Both the position numbers and the translations under genes were made by a program. Under the pieces are notes generated by a model, which made no database searches, had not been told where the DNA came from, and was given only the letters and a program-made list of their open reading frames with translations. This document shows positions 53,397 through 62,175 of a stretch of 64,000 bases of DNA, in pieces. The DNA is from Arcticimaribacter sp965277835 (GTDB lineage Bacteria; Bacteroidota; Bacteroidia; Flavobacteriales; Flavobacteriaceae), in NCBI GenBank assembly GCA_965277835.1, contig OZ255841.1:1364001-1428000 (forward strand), written 5' to 3'. Every line of letters starts with the position of its first letter. The first letter of the stretch is position 1.

Positions 53397-54704
53397 TTAA
53401 TAATGAAAATGTTTACTCTCTTCTATATAAGGATCTCCTTTTGCTAATAGCGGTGCTTTTGTCAATTCCATAAATACTATATATATAAATAATCCTAAGA
53501 AAAATAAAAATCCTCCTATTTCAGAAACTCCAATAGACCATTGATCGCCAACTGCTGATGGCATAATCATATTATACACGTCTAAATAATGTCCTAAAAC
53601 AATTACACTACCCGCCATGATAATAAAATAATTTACACGCTTGTAATCGCTATTCATTAAAACTAACAAAGGGAATACAAAGTTCATTACTACCATTCCA
53701 AAAAATGCAATATTATAGTCTTCAATTCGAGTAATAAAGTAGGTTACTTCTTCGGGTATATTAGAGTACCATATCAACATAAATTGCGAAAACCAAAGGT
53801 ATGTCCAAAATATACTTATTGCGAACATGTACTTGCCAAGGTCATGAATATGACTATCGTTAACAAAGTCTAAATAGCCTTTCGATTTCAAATATATTGT
53901 TATCAGGGCAATAACTGTTATTCCGGTAACAAACATACTTGCAAAAACATACCACCCAAACAAAGTGCTAAACCAGTGTGGATCGATTGACATTATCCAG
54001 TCCCAAGACATAATAGATTCGGTAACAATAAAAAAGACAAGGAACGCTGCCGAAATTCTAAAATTCTTTTTATGGTTAGATATATCACTAGCCTCGTCTT
54101 GGGCTAAAGAGAATTTTCTCGAAAAATGACGGTAAACAGACCACCCTACTACAAAAAATACGGCTCTTATTAAAAAGAACGGTACATTTAAAAATCCTGT
54201 TTTCCCCTGAATTAATTTGTCGTGAGCGACTACTTCAGGATCCATCCAAATAAAAAGGTGGTTAAAATGTAGTCCTGATAACACAAGAATTATAATAACA
54301 ACAATAGCACCTGGTAATAGGTACCCCGTAATACCTTCCATAACTCTATACAGTACAGGCGACCACCCTGCCTGAGAAGCTCTTTGAACGGCATAAAATG
54401 CAAGTACTCCTAAAGATATCAAAAAGAAAAATAGCGCTGCTACATATAATGCAGCCCAAGGTTTATTTTTAAGCTGATTTAATAAATGTGTGTCATGTGA
54501 GTCGTCGTGTACCTCTGTCGAATGAGGTTCTTCGCTGTGCCCTGCAGATTCATTATGACCCTCACCATGATGCTCAGTAGCTACCATAGCTTTGGCTTCT
54601 GCTATATTACTAGGAGCAGCAAAAAATCCATAAGCCAATCCTAGAACCCCTAAAATCATTAGAGAAAAAGCTATATTTTTGAGTTTTTTTGGAAACGTGT
54701 ACAT
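53397..54704 (-). CDS. actF: ACIII subunit ActF (quinol:cytochrome c oxidoreductase membrane subunit)
   Basis: A 435-residue membrane protein with about ten helices, the smaller homologue of the NrfD-like ActC. The first helix (IAFSLMILGVLGLAYGFFAA) is followed by a His/Glu-rich periplasmic loop at about 44-75 (HHGEGHNESAGHSEEPHSTE). Further helices such as WAALYVAALFFFLISLGVLA and GYVFASMFVTGITVIALITI-type segments follow. It is part of the alternative complex III that oxidises menaquinol. It lies between actE and coxB. Confidence 0.9.
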   Translation of the reverse strand: MYTFPKKLKNIAFSLMILGVLGLAYGFFAAPSNIAEAKAMVATEHHGEGHNESAGHSEEPHSTEVHDDSHDTHLLNQLKNKPWAALYVAALFFFLISLGVLAFYAVQRASQAGWSPVLYRVMEGITGYLLPGAIVVIIILVLSGLHFNHLFIWMDPEVVAHDKLIQGKTGFLNVPFFLIRAVFFVVGWSVYRHFSRKFSLAQDEASDISNHKKNFRISAAFLVFFIVTESIMSWDWIMSIDPHWFSTLFGWYVFASMFVTGITVIALITIYLKSKGYLDFVNDSHIHDLGKYMFAISIFWTYLWFSQFMLIWYSNIPEEVTYFITRIEDYNIAFFGMVVMNFVFPLLVLMNSDYKRVNYFIIMAGSVIVLGHYLDVYNMIMPSAVGDQWSIGVSEIGGFLFFLGLFIYIVFMELTKAPLLAKGDPYIEESKHFHY

Positions 54705-54721
54705 ATTTTTTATGCTAAATT

Positions 54722-55276
54722 TTATTTAAGAAGGTTAACTCTTAGTTCCATTACATACTGTGTGACTTGCCAACGCTCTTTTGCGTTTATTTGACTTGCA
54801 TGCGATCCCATCGAATTTCTGCCATACATTATTACATGATAAATACTCCCTTCAGTAATTTCTCTATCAGCGTAGCTAGGAATCCCAAGAAACTTTTCGC
54901 GGGTAGTTAAAATCCCTTGTCCATCGCCTTTCGACCCATGGCACACCGCACAATAAATTCCATAAAGCTCTTTTCCTTTAGCGCTATTAAATTCCGAAAC
55001 TTCTAACGGAGAACTTAAACTATCCCTTGCCATTTCATAGCCTTCATTTGTGTCTGGATAATCATAGGGTTTCCATCCTCTTGCAATAGTACCTTCTACT
55101 GGTTCTTGGGCTTCAATTCCATTAGCAAATGCTTCCGAGTCACCGTAGGCTTCGTAGCTTACTGGTTCATACATATTAGGAAAAAACTGATAATTAGGTT
55201 TTGTATCTTCTTTACAAGAACTCAAACCAAGTATGAGAACACAACTAAACGCTATATATAGTGTCTTTTTCATCAT
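54722..55276 (-). CDS. actE: ACIII subunit ActE, monoheme cytochrome c lipoprotein
   Basis: A 184-residue lipoprotein (lipobox LGLSSC) with one heme-c site, CAVCHGSKGDGQG, near residue 112. The Met ligand is likely in the C-terminal IMYGRNSMGSHAS. ActE passes electrons from ACIII toward the oxidase. It overlaps actD by four bases and precedes actF. Confidence 0.92.
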   Translation of the reverse strand: MMKKTLYIAFSCVLILGLSSCKEDTKPNYQFFPNMYEPVSYEAYGDSEAFANGIEAQEPVEGTIARGWKPYDYPDTNEGYEMARDSLSSPLEVSEFNSAKGKELYGIYCAVCHGSKGDGQGILTTREKFLGIPSYADREITEGSIYHVIMYGRNSMGSHASQINAKERWQVTQYVMELRVNLLK

Positions 55277-55803
55277 TCTTCGTGATTTTGAGGAGTAGTT
55301 ATTTCAATAGCCCCTGTCTCTTTCAATAATTTAGTCAATTCGGCTTTGTCTCCTTTGAGTTCAACTTCCATTAAAAACTTATCATCTGTAGTTAATGGGT
55401 TTGGGTTTTCTGCTTCTTTAAATGGCCATAGTTTACTTCTCATATAGAATGTAATTACCATTAGGTGAGCCGCAAAGAAAACGGTCATTTCAAAAAGAAT
55501 AGGGACAAAAGAAGGTAGGTTTGCAATAAAACTAAAACTTGGTTTACCTCCAATATTTTGAGGCCAATCCGTAATCATAATAAAATTAATCATTACAATA
55601 GCTACGACAAGACCTATACAACCATACATAAATGCCATAATTGCAATTCGGGTATCTTCTAAGCCCATCGCTTTGTCGAGCCCATGAACTGGGAATGGTG
55701 AATACACTTCCTCTATATGATATTTATGCTCGCGAACTTCTTTAACAGCTTTCAAAAGCACGTCATCGTCGTCATAAAGCGCATGTAGTACTTGATTACT
55801 CAT
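55273..55803 (-). CDS. actD: ACIII subunit ActD (DUF3341)
   Basis: A 176-residue protein of the DUF3341 family with two membrane helices (IAIMAFMYGCIGLVVAIVMI; MTVFFAAHLMVITFYM) and a soluble N-terminus with YHIEEVYSPFPVHGLDKA, the family signature. It is a structural subunit of alternative complex III. It overlaps actC by eight bases and actE by four. Confidence 0.92.
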   Translation of the reverse strand: MSNQVLHALYDDDDVLLKAVKEVREHKYHIEEVYSPFPVHGLDKAMGLEDTRIAIMAFMYGCIGLVVAIVMINFIMITDWPQNIGGKPSFSFIANLPSFVPILFEMTVFFAAHLMVITFYMRSKLWPFKEAENPNPLTTDDKFLMEVELKGDKAELTKLLKETGAIEITTPQNHEE

Positions 55804-57184
55804 TTTTATCTCTAAGTTTTTTATAGTTTTCGCCCGAAGACTTCAAAATTGTTTTCACTTCTGCTTGTGCAATTACTGGAAATGTCCTAGCATATAATAA
55901 AAATAGTACGAAGAAAAATCCAATGGTTCCGATAAAAATTCCAATATCTACAAAGGTTGGAGAGAACATAGTCCACGAAGAAGGTAAGTAATCGCGATGT
56001 AGCGATGTTACAATGATTACAAAACGCTCGAACCACATTCCAATATTTACAACTATCGAAATAATAAAAGAAAATAATATACTCGTACGTAATTTTTTGA
56101 ACCACATAAGTTGTGGTGAAAATACGTTACAGGTCATCATTGTCCAATATGCCCACCAATACGGTCCTGTAGCACGGTTTAAAAAGGCATATTGTTCGTA
56201 CTCTACTCCAGAGTACCATGCAATAAACAACTCCGTAATATATGCAACCCCAACTATTGAACCTGTAATCATAATTACAATATTCATTAGTTCAATATGT
56301 TGTATTGTAATATAGTCCTCCAAATTAGAGACCTTACGCATAATAATTAATAAGGTATTTACCATTGCAAAGCCCGAAAAAATTGCACCTGCAACAAAAT
56401 AAGGGGGGAAGATAGTAGTGTGCCACCCTGGGATTACAGACGTTGCAAAGTCAAACGATACTATGGTATGAACCGATAGTACAAGAGGCGTTGCCAAACC
56501 TGCTAAAACTAAAGAAACCTCTTCAAATCGTTGCCAATCTTTTGCTCTTCCAGACCACCCAAAACTTAATAGCGAATATATTTTCTTTTGAAATGGTTTA
56601 ACTGCACGGTCTCTAATCATTGCAAAATCTGGAAGTAACCCAGTCCACCAAAATACTAATGATACCGAAAGGTAAGTAGAGATTGCAAACACGTCCCACA
56701 AAAGAGGGGAGTTAAAGTTTACCCACAAAGAGCCAAATGCATTTGGTATTGGTAATACCCAATAGCCTAGCCATGGGCGACCCATATGGATAATAGGAAA
56801 CAACCCTGCTTGAATTACCGAGAAAATCGTCATAGCCTCTGCAGACCGATTAATTCCCATTCTCCATTTTTGACGAAATAACAACAGAACCGCAGAAATT
56901 AATGTTCCTGCATGTCCAATTCCTACCCACCATACAAAGTTAGTTATATCCCAAGCCCAACCTACGGTTTTGTTCAAACCCCAAGTTCCAATTCCTGTCG
57001 AAATAGTATAAATTATACACCCTAATCCCCACATAAACGCCGAAAGTGCAACTCCAAAAACAATCCACCATTGTTTATTTGCTCTTCCTTCTACAGGAGC
57101 AGCAACATCAACAGTTATATCATGATATGACTTATCTCCAGTTACAAGAGGTTTTCTAATAGGTGCTTCGTAATGCGAGGCCAT
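55796..57184 (-). CDS. actC: ACIII subunit ActC (NrfD-like quinol-binding membrane subunit)
   Basis: A 462-residue membrane protein of the NrfD/PsrC family with about ten helices. Segments such as TNFVWWVGIGHAGTLISAVL and PYFVAGAIFSGFAMVNTLLI are typical of the menaquinol-binding ActC. It is the main membrane core of alternative complex III. It follows actB after 24 bases and overlaps actD. Confidence 0.93.
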   Translation of the reverse strand: MASHYEAPIRKPLVTGDKSYHDITVDVAAPVEGRANKQWWIVFGVALSAFMWGLGCIIYTISTGIGTWGLNKTVGWAWDITNFVWWVGIGHAGTLISAVLLLFRQKWRMGINRSAEAMTIFSVIQAGLFPIIHMGRPWLGYWVLPIPNAFGSLWVNFNSPLLWDVFAISTYLSVSLVFWWTGLLPDFAMIRDRAVKPFQKKIYSLLSFGWSGRAKDWQRFEEVSLVLAGLATPLVLSVHTIVSFDFATSVIPGWHTTIFPPYFVAGAIFSGFAMVNTLLIIMRKVSNLEDYITIQHIELMNIVIMITGSIVGVAYITELFIAWYSGVEYEQYAFLNRATGPYWWAYWTMMTCNVFSPQLMWFKKLRTSILFSFIISIVVNIGMWFERFVIIVTSLHRDYLPSSWTMFSPTFVDIGIFIGTIGFFFVLFLLYARTFPVIAQAEVKTILKSSGENYKKLRDKNE

Positions 57185-57208
57185 ATGCTATAAATTTATC
57201 TTTTTATA

Positions 57209-60200
57209 TTATGTATTTCTTACTTTAGTTTGGTACATCACATTGGGTTTTGTACCTACACTCTCCAAAAGATGATACATACGATCACCTTTATGTAAAC
57301 GACTTACTTCGCTCTCTTTATCATTAATATCTCCAAAAGCCATTGCCCCATTACTACACGCATTAGAGCAAGCGGTCTGAAACTCTCCATCTTTTATTTG
57401 TCGTCCTTCTAGTTTAGCATCTAATATGGTCTTTTGTGTTTTTTGAATACACATAGAACATTTTTCCATTACACCACGTGAACGAACCACTACATCTGGG
57501 TTTAATACCATACGTCCAAGGTCATTGTTCATGTGATAATCAAACTCATCATTTTGGCTATATAAAAACCAGTTAAAACGACGTACTTTATACGGACAGT
57601 TGTTTGCACAATAACGTGTACCTACACAGCGGTTATATGCCATATGGTTTTGACCCTGTCGTCCATGTGAAGTAGCTGCCACTGGGCAAACCGTTTCGCA
57701 AGGTGCATGGTTACAATGCTGACACATTACAGGCTGAAATGTTACTTGAGGGTTTTCAAATGGGTCTTCCAATCCTCTAAGCGTGCTTAATGATTCTCCA
57801 AGACCATTTATATCTTCTTTAGTTTTATTATCTCCTGCAAAAGTATCTTCAGAAGAATAATAACGGTCAATGCGTAACCAGTGCATGTCTCTCGATCTTC
57901 TAACTTCAGTTTTTCCTACAACAGGTACATTATTTTCAGAATGACATGCAATAACACATGCGCCACAACCTGTACATGCGTTTAAGTCAATTGATAAATT
58001 GAAATGATGTCCTGTGGAACGATCAAAACTTTCCCACATATCTACCTCTTCAGAAGTAACGTTCTCTTCTATATGATTTTTAGATACTTTAGGTATTGCA
58101 TTCCAATATTCTTTTTCTTTTGTATTGAATATTTCTAACGTTGTTTCCTTAACAATATCGCCTCTTCCCATTAAAGTATTGTGCAACTGAACACAAGCAA
58201 ACTCATGGAACCCTTCGGCTGGCCTAATTGTTGCATTTTGGACGTCTCTAAAATTATTATAAAATGCATAAGCATTAGCCCCTACTTGCATTTCTTCTTG
58301 CGAACCTACTTTTTCTCCATAACCAAATGCAAGGCCTACCGAGCCTTTTGCTTGCCCTGGTTGAATTATTACAGGAATCGTAAGGGTAGTGTCTTCTACG
58401 GTTACTTCGGCATAGCTTCCATTTAATGCGCCATTAGCAACATTTACATTTTTCAATCCAATTTCGGCAGCATCAGAAGCCGATACTGTAATATAATTAT
58501 CCCAAGACACGCGTGTTATTGGGTCAGGGAATTCTTGCAACCATGGGTTGTTAGACTCTTGCCCGTCGCCCATTCCTGTCTTAGGGTATAATACAAGTTC
58601 TAGTTCTGGCAGATTTGCTCCAGCTAACATATATGCTCCGCTTGTTAAATCTCGCTCTTGGTAAATCAACTCTGATGCCGTGTTTTCTTTTGTATGAAAC
58701 CCATCGTGCAAAGCTTTATTCCATGAAGCACCTTCTAAAACAGAAGCAGACCAATGTTCTTGAATTACATTATAATAAGATTGATTATTCCCAGACCATT
58801 TTAAAAGAACATCTTGAAATTGTTGGGTATCAAATAAAGGTTTAATAGTAGGTTGAGCTAAAGCGTAGCTACTCTTCTTAAATTCATAATCACCCCAAGA
58901 TTCTAAATAATGTGGTGTTGCTGCTACATATTGAGACACCAAAGTCGTTTCGTTTTCTTTTAAAGAAAATGTTACCGAAAGGTCTAATTCTGCAACGCCT
59001 TTGGCAAAGGCTTCACCATCTGCTAAAGTAAGTGCAGGATTAACTCCAACCATAATAAGACCGCCTAAACTCCCTTCCTTTACTGCCTTAATCACGTTAG
59101 AAACCTCATCTGTGTTTCCTTGGCGAATAAGCCTATGTGCATCTACATTTATTGCTTCGCTCTGAATTTGGTTGTTAATTGCTAATATTAGTTTTTGAGC
59201 TTCAATATCTTGAATTCCAGAAACCACCACAGCTTTAGTCCCTGCGTGTTTAATAGCTTCAACAGCTTTATCTAAATGAACTTTTAAATTTGCATCTAAA
59301 GCTTTCGAAACCGAAGCTCTAGGCGCTAAAGCTGCATATAAATGAGCTAAAATATTTTTTTGTTGAGACACTGTTATTGGCACACGAACATCTGCAGAAG
59401 CACCGCTTAAAGTCATATTAGCTTCAAACTGAAAATGCTTCGACATTATTGCAGTCTTACCATTCTTTTTTTGAGGTATTCTTGTCTTAGAATATCCGCT
59501 GCTATATCCTCCTCCTTGCCAATCTCCAAGTATATCAGCTCCTATAGAAACAATGGTTCTTGCTTTACTAAAGTCATAATCTGCTAAAGCACGTATTCCA
59601 TAAGTAGCCTCAAAAGCATCTAATGCAGCTGACTCCGAAATTGTGTCATATATTACATGCTTTACATTAGGATATGCAGCAATAAAATCATTTATAATCT
59701 TAGAAGTCGTTGGGCTAGCAAACGTTTGGGTAAGTAACACTACGTCTTTACCTGTCGCTGCCAATGCTTTCAATCTTGCGCCTACCTGAAGGTTTAAATC
59801 ATCCCAACTAATATCTTCTTCATTCGCCTTTGGACCCTGAAGCCTTTGTATATCATATAACGACAATACAGACGCATGAACTCGAGCATTTGCATCTCCT
59901 AAAGCAGGAGCGTCGGCATTATTCTCAATTTTAATAGGTCGTCCTTCTCGTGTTTTTACTAATACGGACGCAAAATCAAAACCATTTGCAATTGCAGTGG
60001 CATAATAATTTGCTACTCCTGGGCGAATTTGCTCTGGTTGAACTACATAAGGTACTGATTTTATAACCGGTCCTTCGCAAGCTGCAAGGCTTGCTGCTGC
60101 AGTGCTAAATCCAACATACTTCAAAAAATCCCTCCTCGAAGTATTACTTTCTTCAAGTGTTTTCGAATCTCCTAAAAATTCGTTTACTGGAATATGTTCT

Positions 60201-60289
60201 GCAAATTCTTTTTGTTCTAACTGTTCGATAATTGGATTATCTGTAGTTAGCTGTTCAGCACTTTTCCAATAGGTTTTATTTTCTGCCAT
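57209..60289 (-). CDS. actB: ACIII subunit ActB (molybdopterin-oxidoreductase-like plus Fe-S domain)
   Basis: A 1026-residue periplasmic subunit. The N-terminus has a Tat-type signal, TSRRDFLKYVGFS, ending AACEG, so it may be lipid anchored. The large N-terminal region is a degenerate molybdopterin-oxidoreductase domain without the cofactor. The C-terminal ferredoxin-type domain (from about residue 750) carries the Fe-S clusters: CTGCGACVIACHSENN, CQHCNHAPCETVCPVAA, RYCANNCPY and CSMCIQKTQ with ACSNAC. It passes electrons to the ActA hemes. It follows actA and precedes actC. Confidence 0.94.
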   Translation of the reverse strand: MAENKTYWKSAEQLTTDNPIIEQLEQKEFAEHIPVNEFLGDSKTLEESNTSRRDFLKYVGFSTAAASLAACEGPVIKSVPYVVQPEQIRPGVANYYATAIANGFDFASVLVKTREGRPIKIENNADAPALGDANARVHASVLSLYDIQRLQGPKANEEDISWDDLNLQVGARLKALAATGKDVVLLTQTFASPTTSKIINDFIAAYPNVKHVIYDTISESAALDAFEATYGIRALADYDFSKARTIVSIGADILGDWQGGGYSSGYSKTRIPQKKNGKTAIMSKHFQFEANMTLSGASADVRVPITVSQQKNILAHLYAALAPRASVSKALDANLKVHLDKAVEAIKHAGTKAVVVSGIQDIEAQKLILAINNQIQSEAINVDAHRLIRQGNTDEVSNVIKAVKEGSLGGLIMVGVNPALTLADGEAFAKGVAELDLSVTFSLKENETTLVSQYVAATPHYLESWGDYEFKKSSYALAQPTIKPLFDTQQFQDVLLKWSGNNQSYYNVIQEHWSASVLEGASWNKALHDGFHTKENTASELIYQERDLTSGAYMLAGANLPELELVLYPKTGMGDGQESNNPWLQEFPDPITRVSWDNYITVSASDAAEIGLKNVNVANGALNGSYAEVTVEDTTLTIPVIIQPGQAKGSVGLAFGYGEKVGSQEEMQVGANAYAFYNNFRDVQNATIRPAEGFHEFACVQLHNTLMGRGDIVKETTLEIFNTKEKEYWNAIPKVSKNHIEENVTSEEVDMWESFDRSTGHHFNLSIDLNACTGCGACVIACHSENNVPVVGKTEVRRSRDMHWLRIDRYYSSEDTFAGDNKTKEDINGLGESLSTLRGLEDPFENPQVTFQPVMCQHCNHAPCETVCPVAATSHGRQGQNHMAYNRCVGTRYCANNCPYKVRRFNWFLYSQNDEFDYHMNNDLGRMVLNPDVVVRSRGVMEKCSMCIQKTQKTILDAKLEGRQIKDGEFQTACSNACSNGAMAFGDINDKESEVSRLHKGDRMYHLLESVGTKPNVMYQTKVRNT

Positions 60290-60312
60290 AAGACAATTTC
60301 TATATTATGCTT

Positions 60313-61596
60313 TTAATAATGACATTTACCACACTCTAAGCCACCCATTTGAGCGACCGTAAGTTGTTCGACACCGTATTTTTTCGATAATTCTTCATGT
60401 ATCTTAGCATAGTACTCGTTACTTTTTACTTGTACATTGGTTTCTCTGTGGCAATTAACACACCACCCCATAGTTAATGGGCTATACTGATATACTACTT
60501 CCATTTCTTCGACAGGGCCGTGGCACTTCTGACAAGCAACTTTTCCTACTTCTACATGTTGTGAATGATTAAAATATGCAAAATCAGGTAAGTTATGAAT
60601 ACGAACCCATTTTACGGGTTCGGTTTCGCCCGTATAACTTTGGGTTTCTTCGTCCCACCCTACAGCGGCATATAATTTTTTGATTTCTTGTGTATAAAAA
60701 TCTTTTGTGTATCCGTTCTCTATGTCTTCTTCACCGTTATACTCTGCAATATTCTTGTGGCAATTCATACAAACGTTTAAAGAAGGTATCCCCGAGTTTT
60801 TTGATACACGTGCAGAGGAATGGCAATATTTACAATCTACTTGATTTTCGCCAGCATGAATTTTATGTGAAAAATGTATTGGTTGTACAGGCATATATCC
60901 CTGGTCGACACCTACTTGCATTAAATATCCGTACCCGAAGTACATACTAGATAACAATAAGAAGATAACCGTTAATAATACCAAAAATTGATTTTTAATA
61001 AACGCTCCCCACAGAGGTTTTCTAGCTTTTTTAGCAGGTAAATCAACACCACTAGACGCAAGTATTCGTCTTAGTGTTTTATTAACCAAAATTAACATTA
61101 CTGCCAATAAGAAAAATACAAGTGTGAGTGCAAGTAAAACAACTTCGTTTGATAGCCCTCCTCCGCTCGAAGATTGATTATTCGAAACGGCTGCAGTAGC
61201 GTTTGCAGCAGCAGGTGGAATATAATCTGTATAAGCTATAATGTTATCAATATCTTCGTTGGATAGCTGAGGGAAAGCTGTCATTGCTGTTTTATTATAT
61301 TCTTCCCAAATAGCAACCGCTTGTGGATCTCCGGCCTTAATTAGAGCCGAGCTATTTTTAACCCAATCGTAGATCCATTCTCTATCGTATTTTGCAGAAG
61401 CGCCTCTCAATGGTGGGCCTACTGCTTTCTTATTAACCTTATGACAGGCTGCACAATGTGTGTTGAATAATTTCTTCCCTGCTGCAACAGCATCATTCTC
61501 TTGAGCAAATAATTGAGGTAGAAATAATACTACCGCTACTAGGACAGCTAAAAATTTATTGGGAAATAAAAGAGCGTAAAGGCTTGTTTTCCTCAT
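60313..61596 (-). CDS. actA: ACIII subunit ActA, fused monoheme and pentaheme cytochrome c
   Basis: A 427-residue multiheme cytochrome. The N-terminus has a signal or anchor (FLAVLVAVVLFLPQLFAQ) and a monoheme cytochrome c domain (HCAACHKVNKKAVGPPL). A membrane helix follows at about 155-180 (NEVVLLALTLVFFLLAVMLI), then a second helix (FLVLLTVIFLLLSSMYFGYG) and five more heme sites: CKYCH, CMNCH, CQKCH, CVNCH and CGKCH at the C-terminus. Canonical ActA has five hemes; the sixth, N-terminal one is a fusion. The ATG at 61596 starts the signal; an extension to 61626 is not supported. It is the first gene of the act-cox operon. Confidence 0.92.
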   Translation of the reverse strand: MRKTSLYALLFPNKFLAVLVAVVLFLPQLFAQENDAVAAGKKLFNTHCAACHKVNKKAVGPPLRGASAKYDREWIYDWVKNSSALIKAGDPQAVAIWEEYNKTAMTAFPQLSNEDIDNIIAYTDYIPPAAANATAAVSNNQSSSGGGLSNEVVLLALTLVFFLLAVMLILVNKTLRRILASSGVDLPAKKARKPLWGAFIKNQFLVLLTVIFLLLSSMYFGYGYLMQVGVDQGYMPVQPIHFSHKIHAGENQVDCKYCHSSARVSKNSGIPSLNVCMNCHKNIAEYNGEEDIENGYTKDFYTQEIKKLYAAVGWDEETQSYTGETEPVKWVRIHNLPDFAYFNHSQHVEVGKVACQKCHGPVEEMEVVYQYSPLTMGWCVNCHRETNVQVKSNEYYAKIHEELSKKYGVEQLTVAQMGGLECGKCHY

Positions 61597-61650
61597 GCTT
61601 GTTGTGTAAATTTTGATATCAATCAATTTATTATTTCATAAATAATACCC

Positions 61651-61658
61651 CAAAAATA
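61651..61658 (-). promoter_or_regulatory. Promoter box of the act-cox operon
   Basis: CAAAAATA on the plus strand reads TATTTTTG on the minus strand, a full TAnnTTTG match, 54 bases before the actA ATG. It is the best candidate for the operon promoter in this divergent region. No clear -33 element was seen. Confidence 0.45.
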
Positions 61659-61773
61659 AGATATACATTTCGTTTGTTAAAAACTTATTACTGTCAGTTG
61701 TTTAATTTATAACTAATCTAAATAATATGTTAATTTTATTTTTAAAGTAACAGATTATAAATATATTATTTTA

Positions 61774-61781
61774 TTTCTTTG
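61774..61781 (+). promoter_or_regulatory. Near-consensus -7 box four bases before the SPOR gene
   Basis: TTTCTTTG matches TAnnTTTG at seven of eight positions and is separated from the ATG at 61786 by four bases (TGAA), as in glyS and the 27387 gene. Confidence 0.3.
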
Positions 61782-61785
61782 TGAA

Positions 61786-62175
61786 ATGAAAAAAAATAGA
61801 CAAATCTTCATAATATCCTTTTTATTTTTTGTTGGATTGAGCTTACAGCTTTGTGGGCAAGCAAAGAAAGTAGTTATTCATCAAGATTCGACCATCCAAA
61901 AACTTGTCTCAATTAAAAAAGAAATTGGTGCCGATAGATATAGTGCTCAGTACTATGCTATTCAATTATATTATGGAAATTATACTAAGGCTCAAGAAAT
62001 TATAAGTGAATTTGAAATAAATTTCCCTGATATTGAAACTTCACTAGTTTTTGAAACACCTAATTATAAAGTACGTGTTGGGCGACTTAAAAACTTAAAT
62101 GAAGTTAATATTCTTCTTGAAGAGATAAAGAAAAAGTATCCTAGTGCTTTTATATTAGAGCCTAATAATTTATAG
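61786..62175 (+). CDS. SPOR-domain protein
   Basis: A 129-residue exported protein (signal IFIISFLFFVGLSLQLCGQ) with a SPOR domain at about 48-125 (AQYYAIQLYYGNYTKAQEII and VRVGRLKNLNEVNILLEEIK). SPOR domains bind glycan strands of peptidoglycan that lack stem peptides, often at the division site. A SPOR gene beside infB is a common flavobacterial arrangement. Its 3' end overlaps infB by six bases. Confidence 0.85.
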   Translation: MKKNRQIFIISFLFFVGLSLQLCGQAKKVVIHQDSTIQKLVSIKKEIGADRYSAQYYAIQLYYGNYTKAQEIISEFEINFPDIETSLVFETPNYKVRVGRLKNLNEVNILLEEIKKKYPSAFILEPNNL

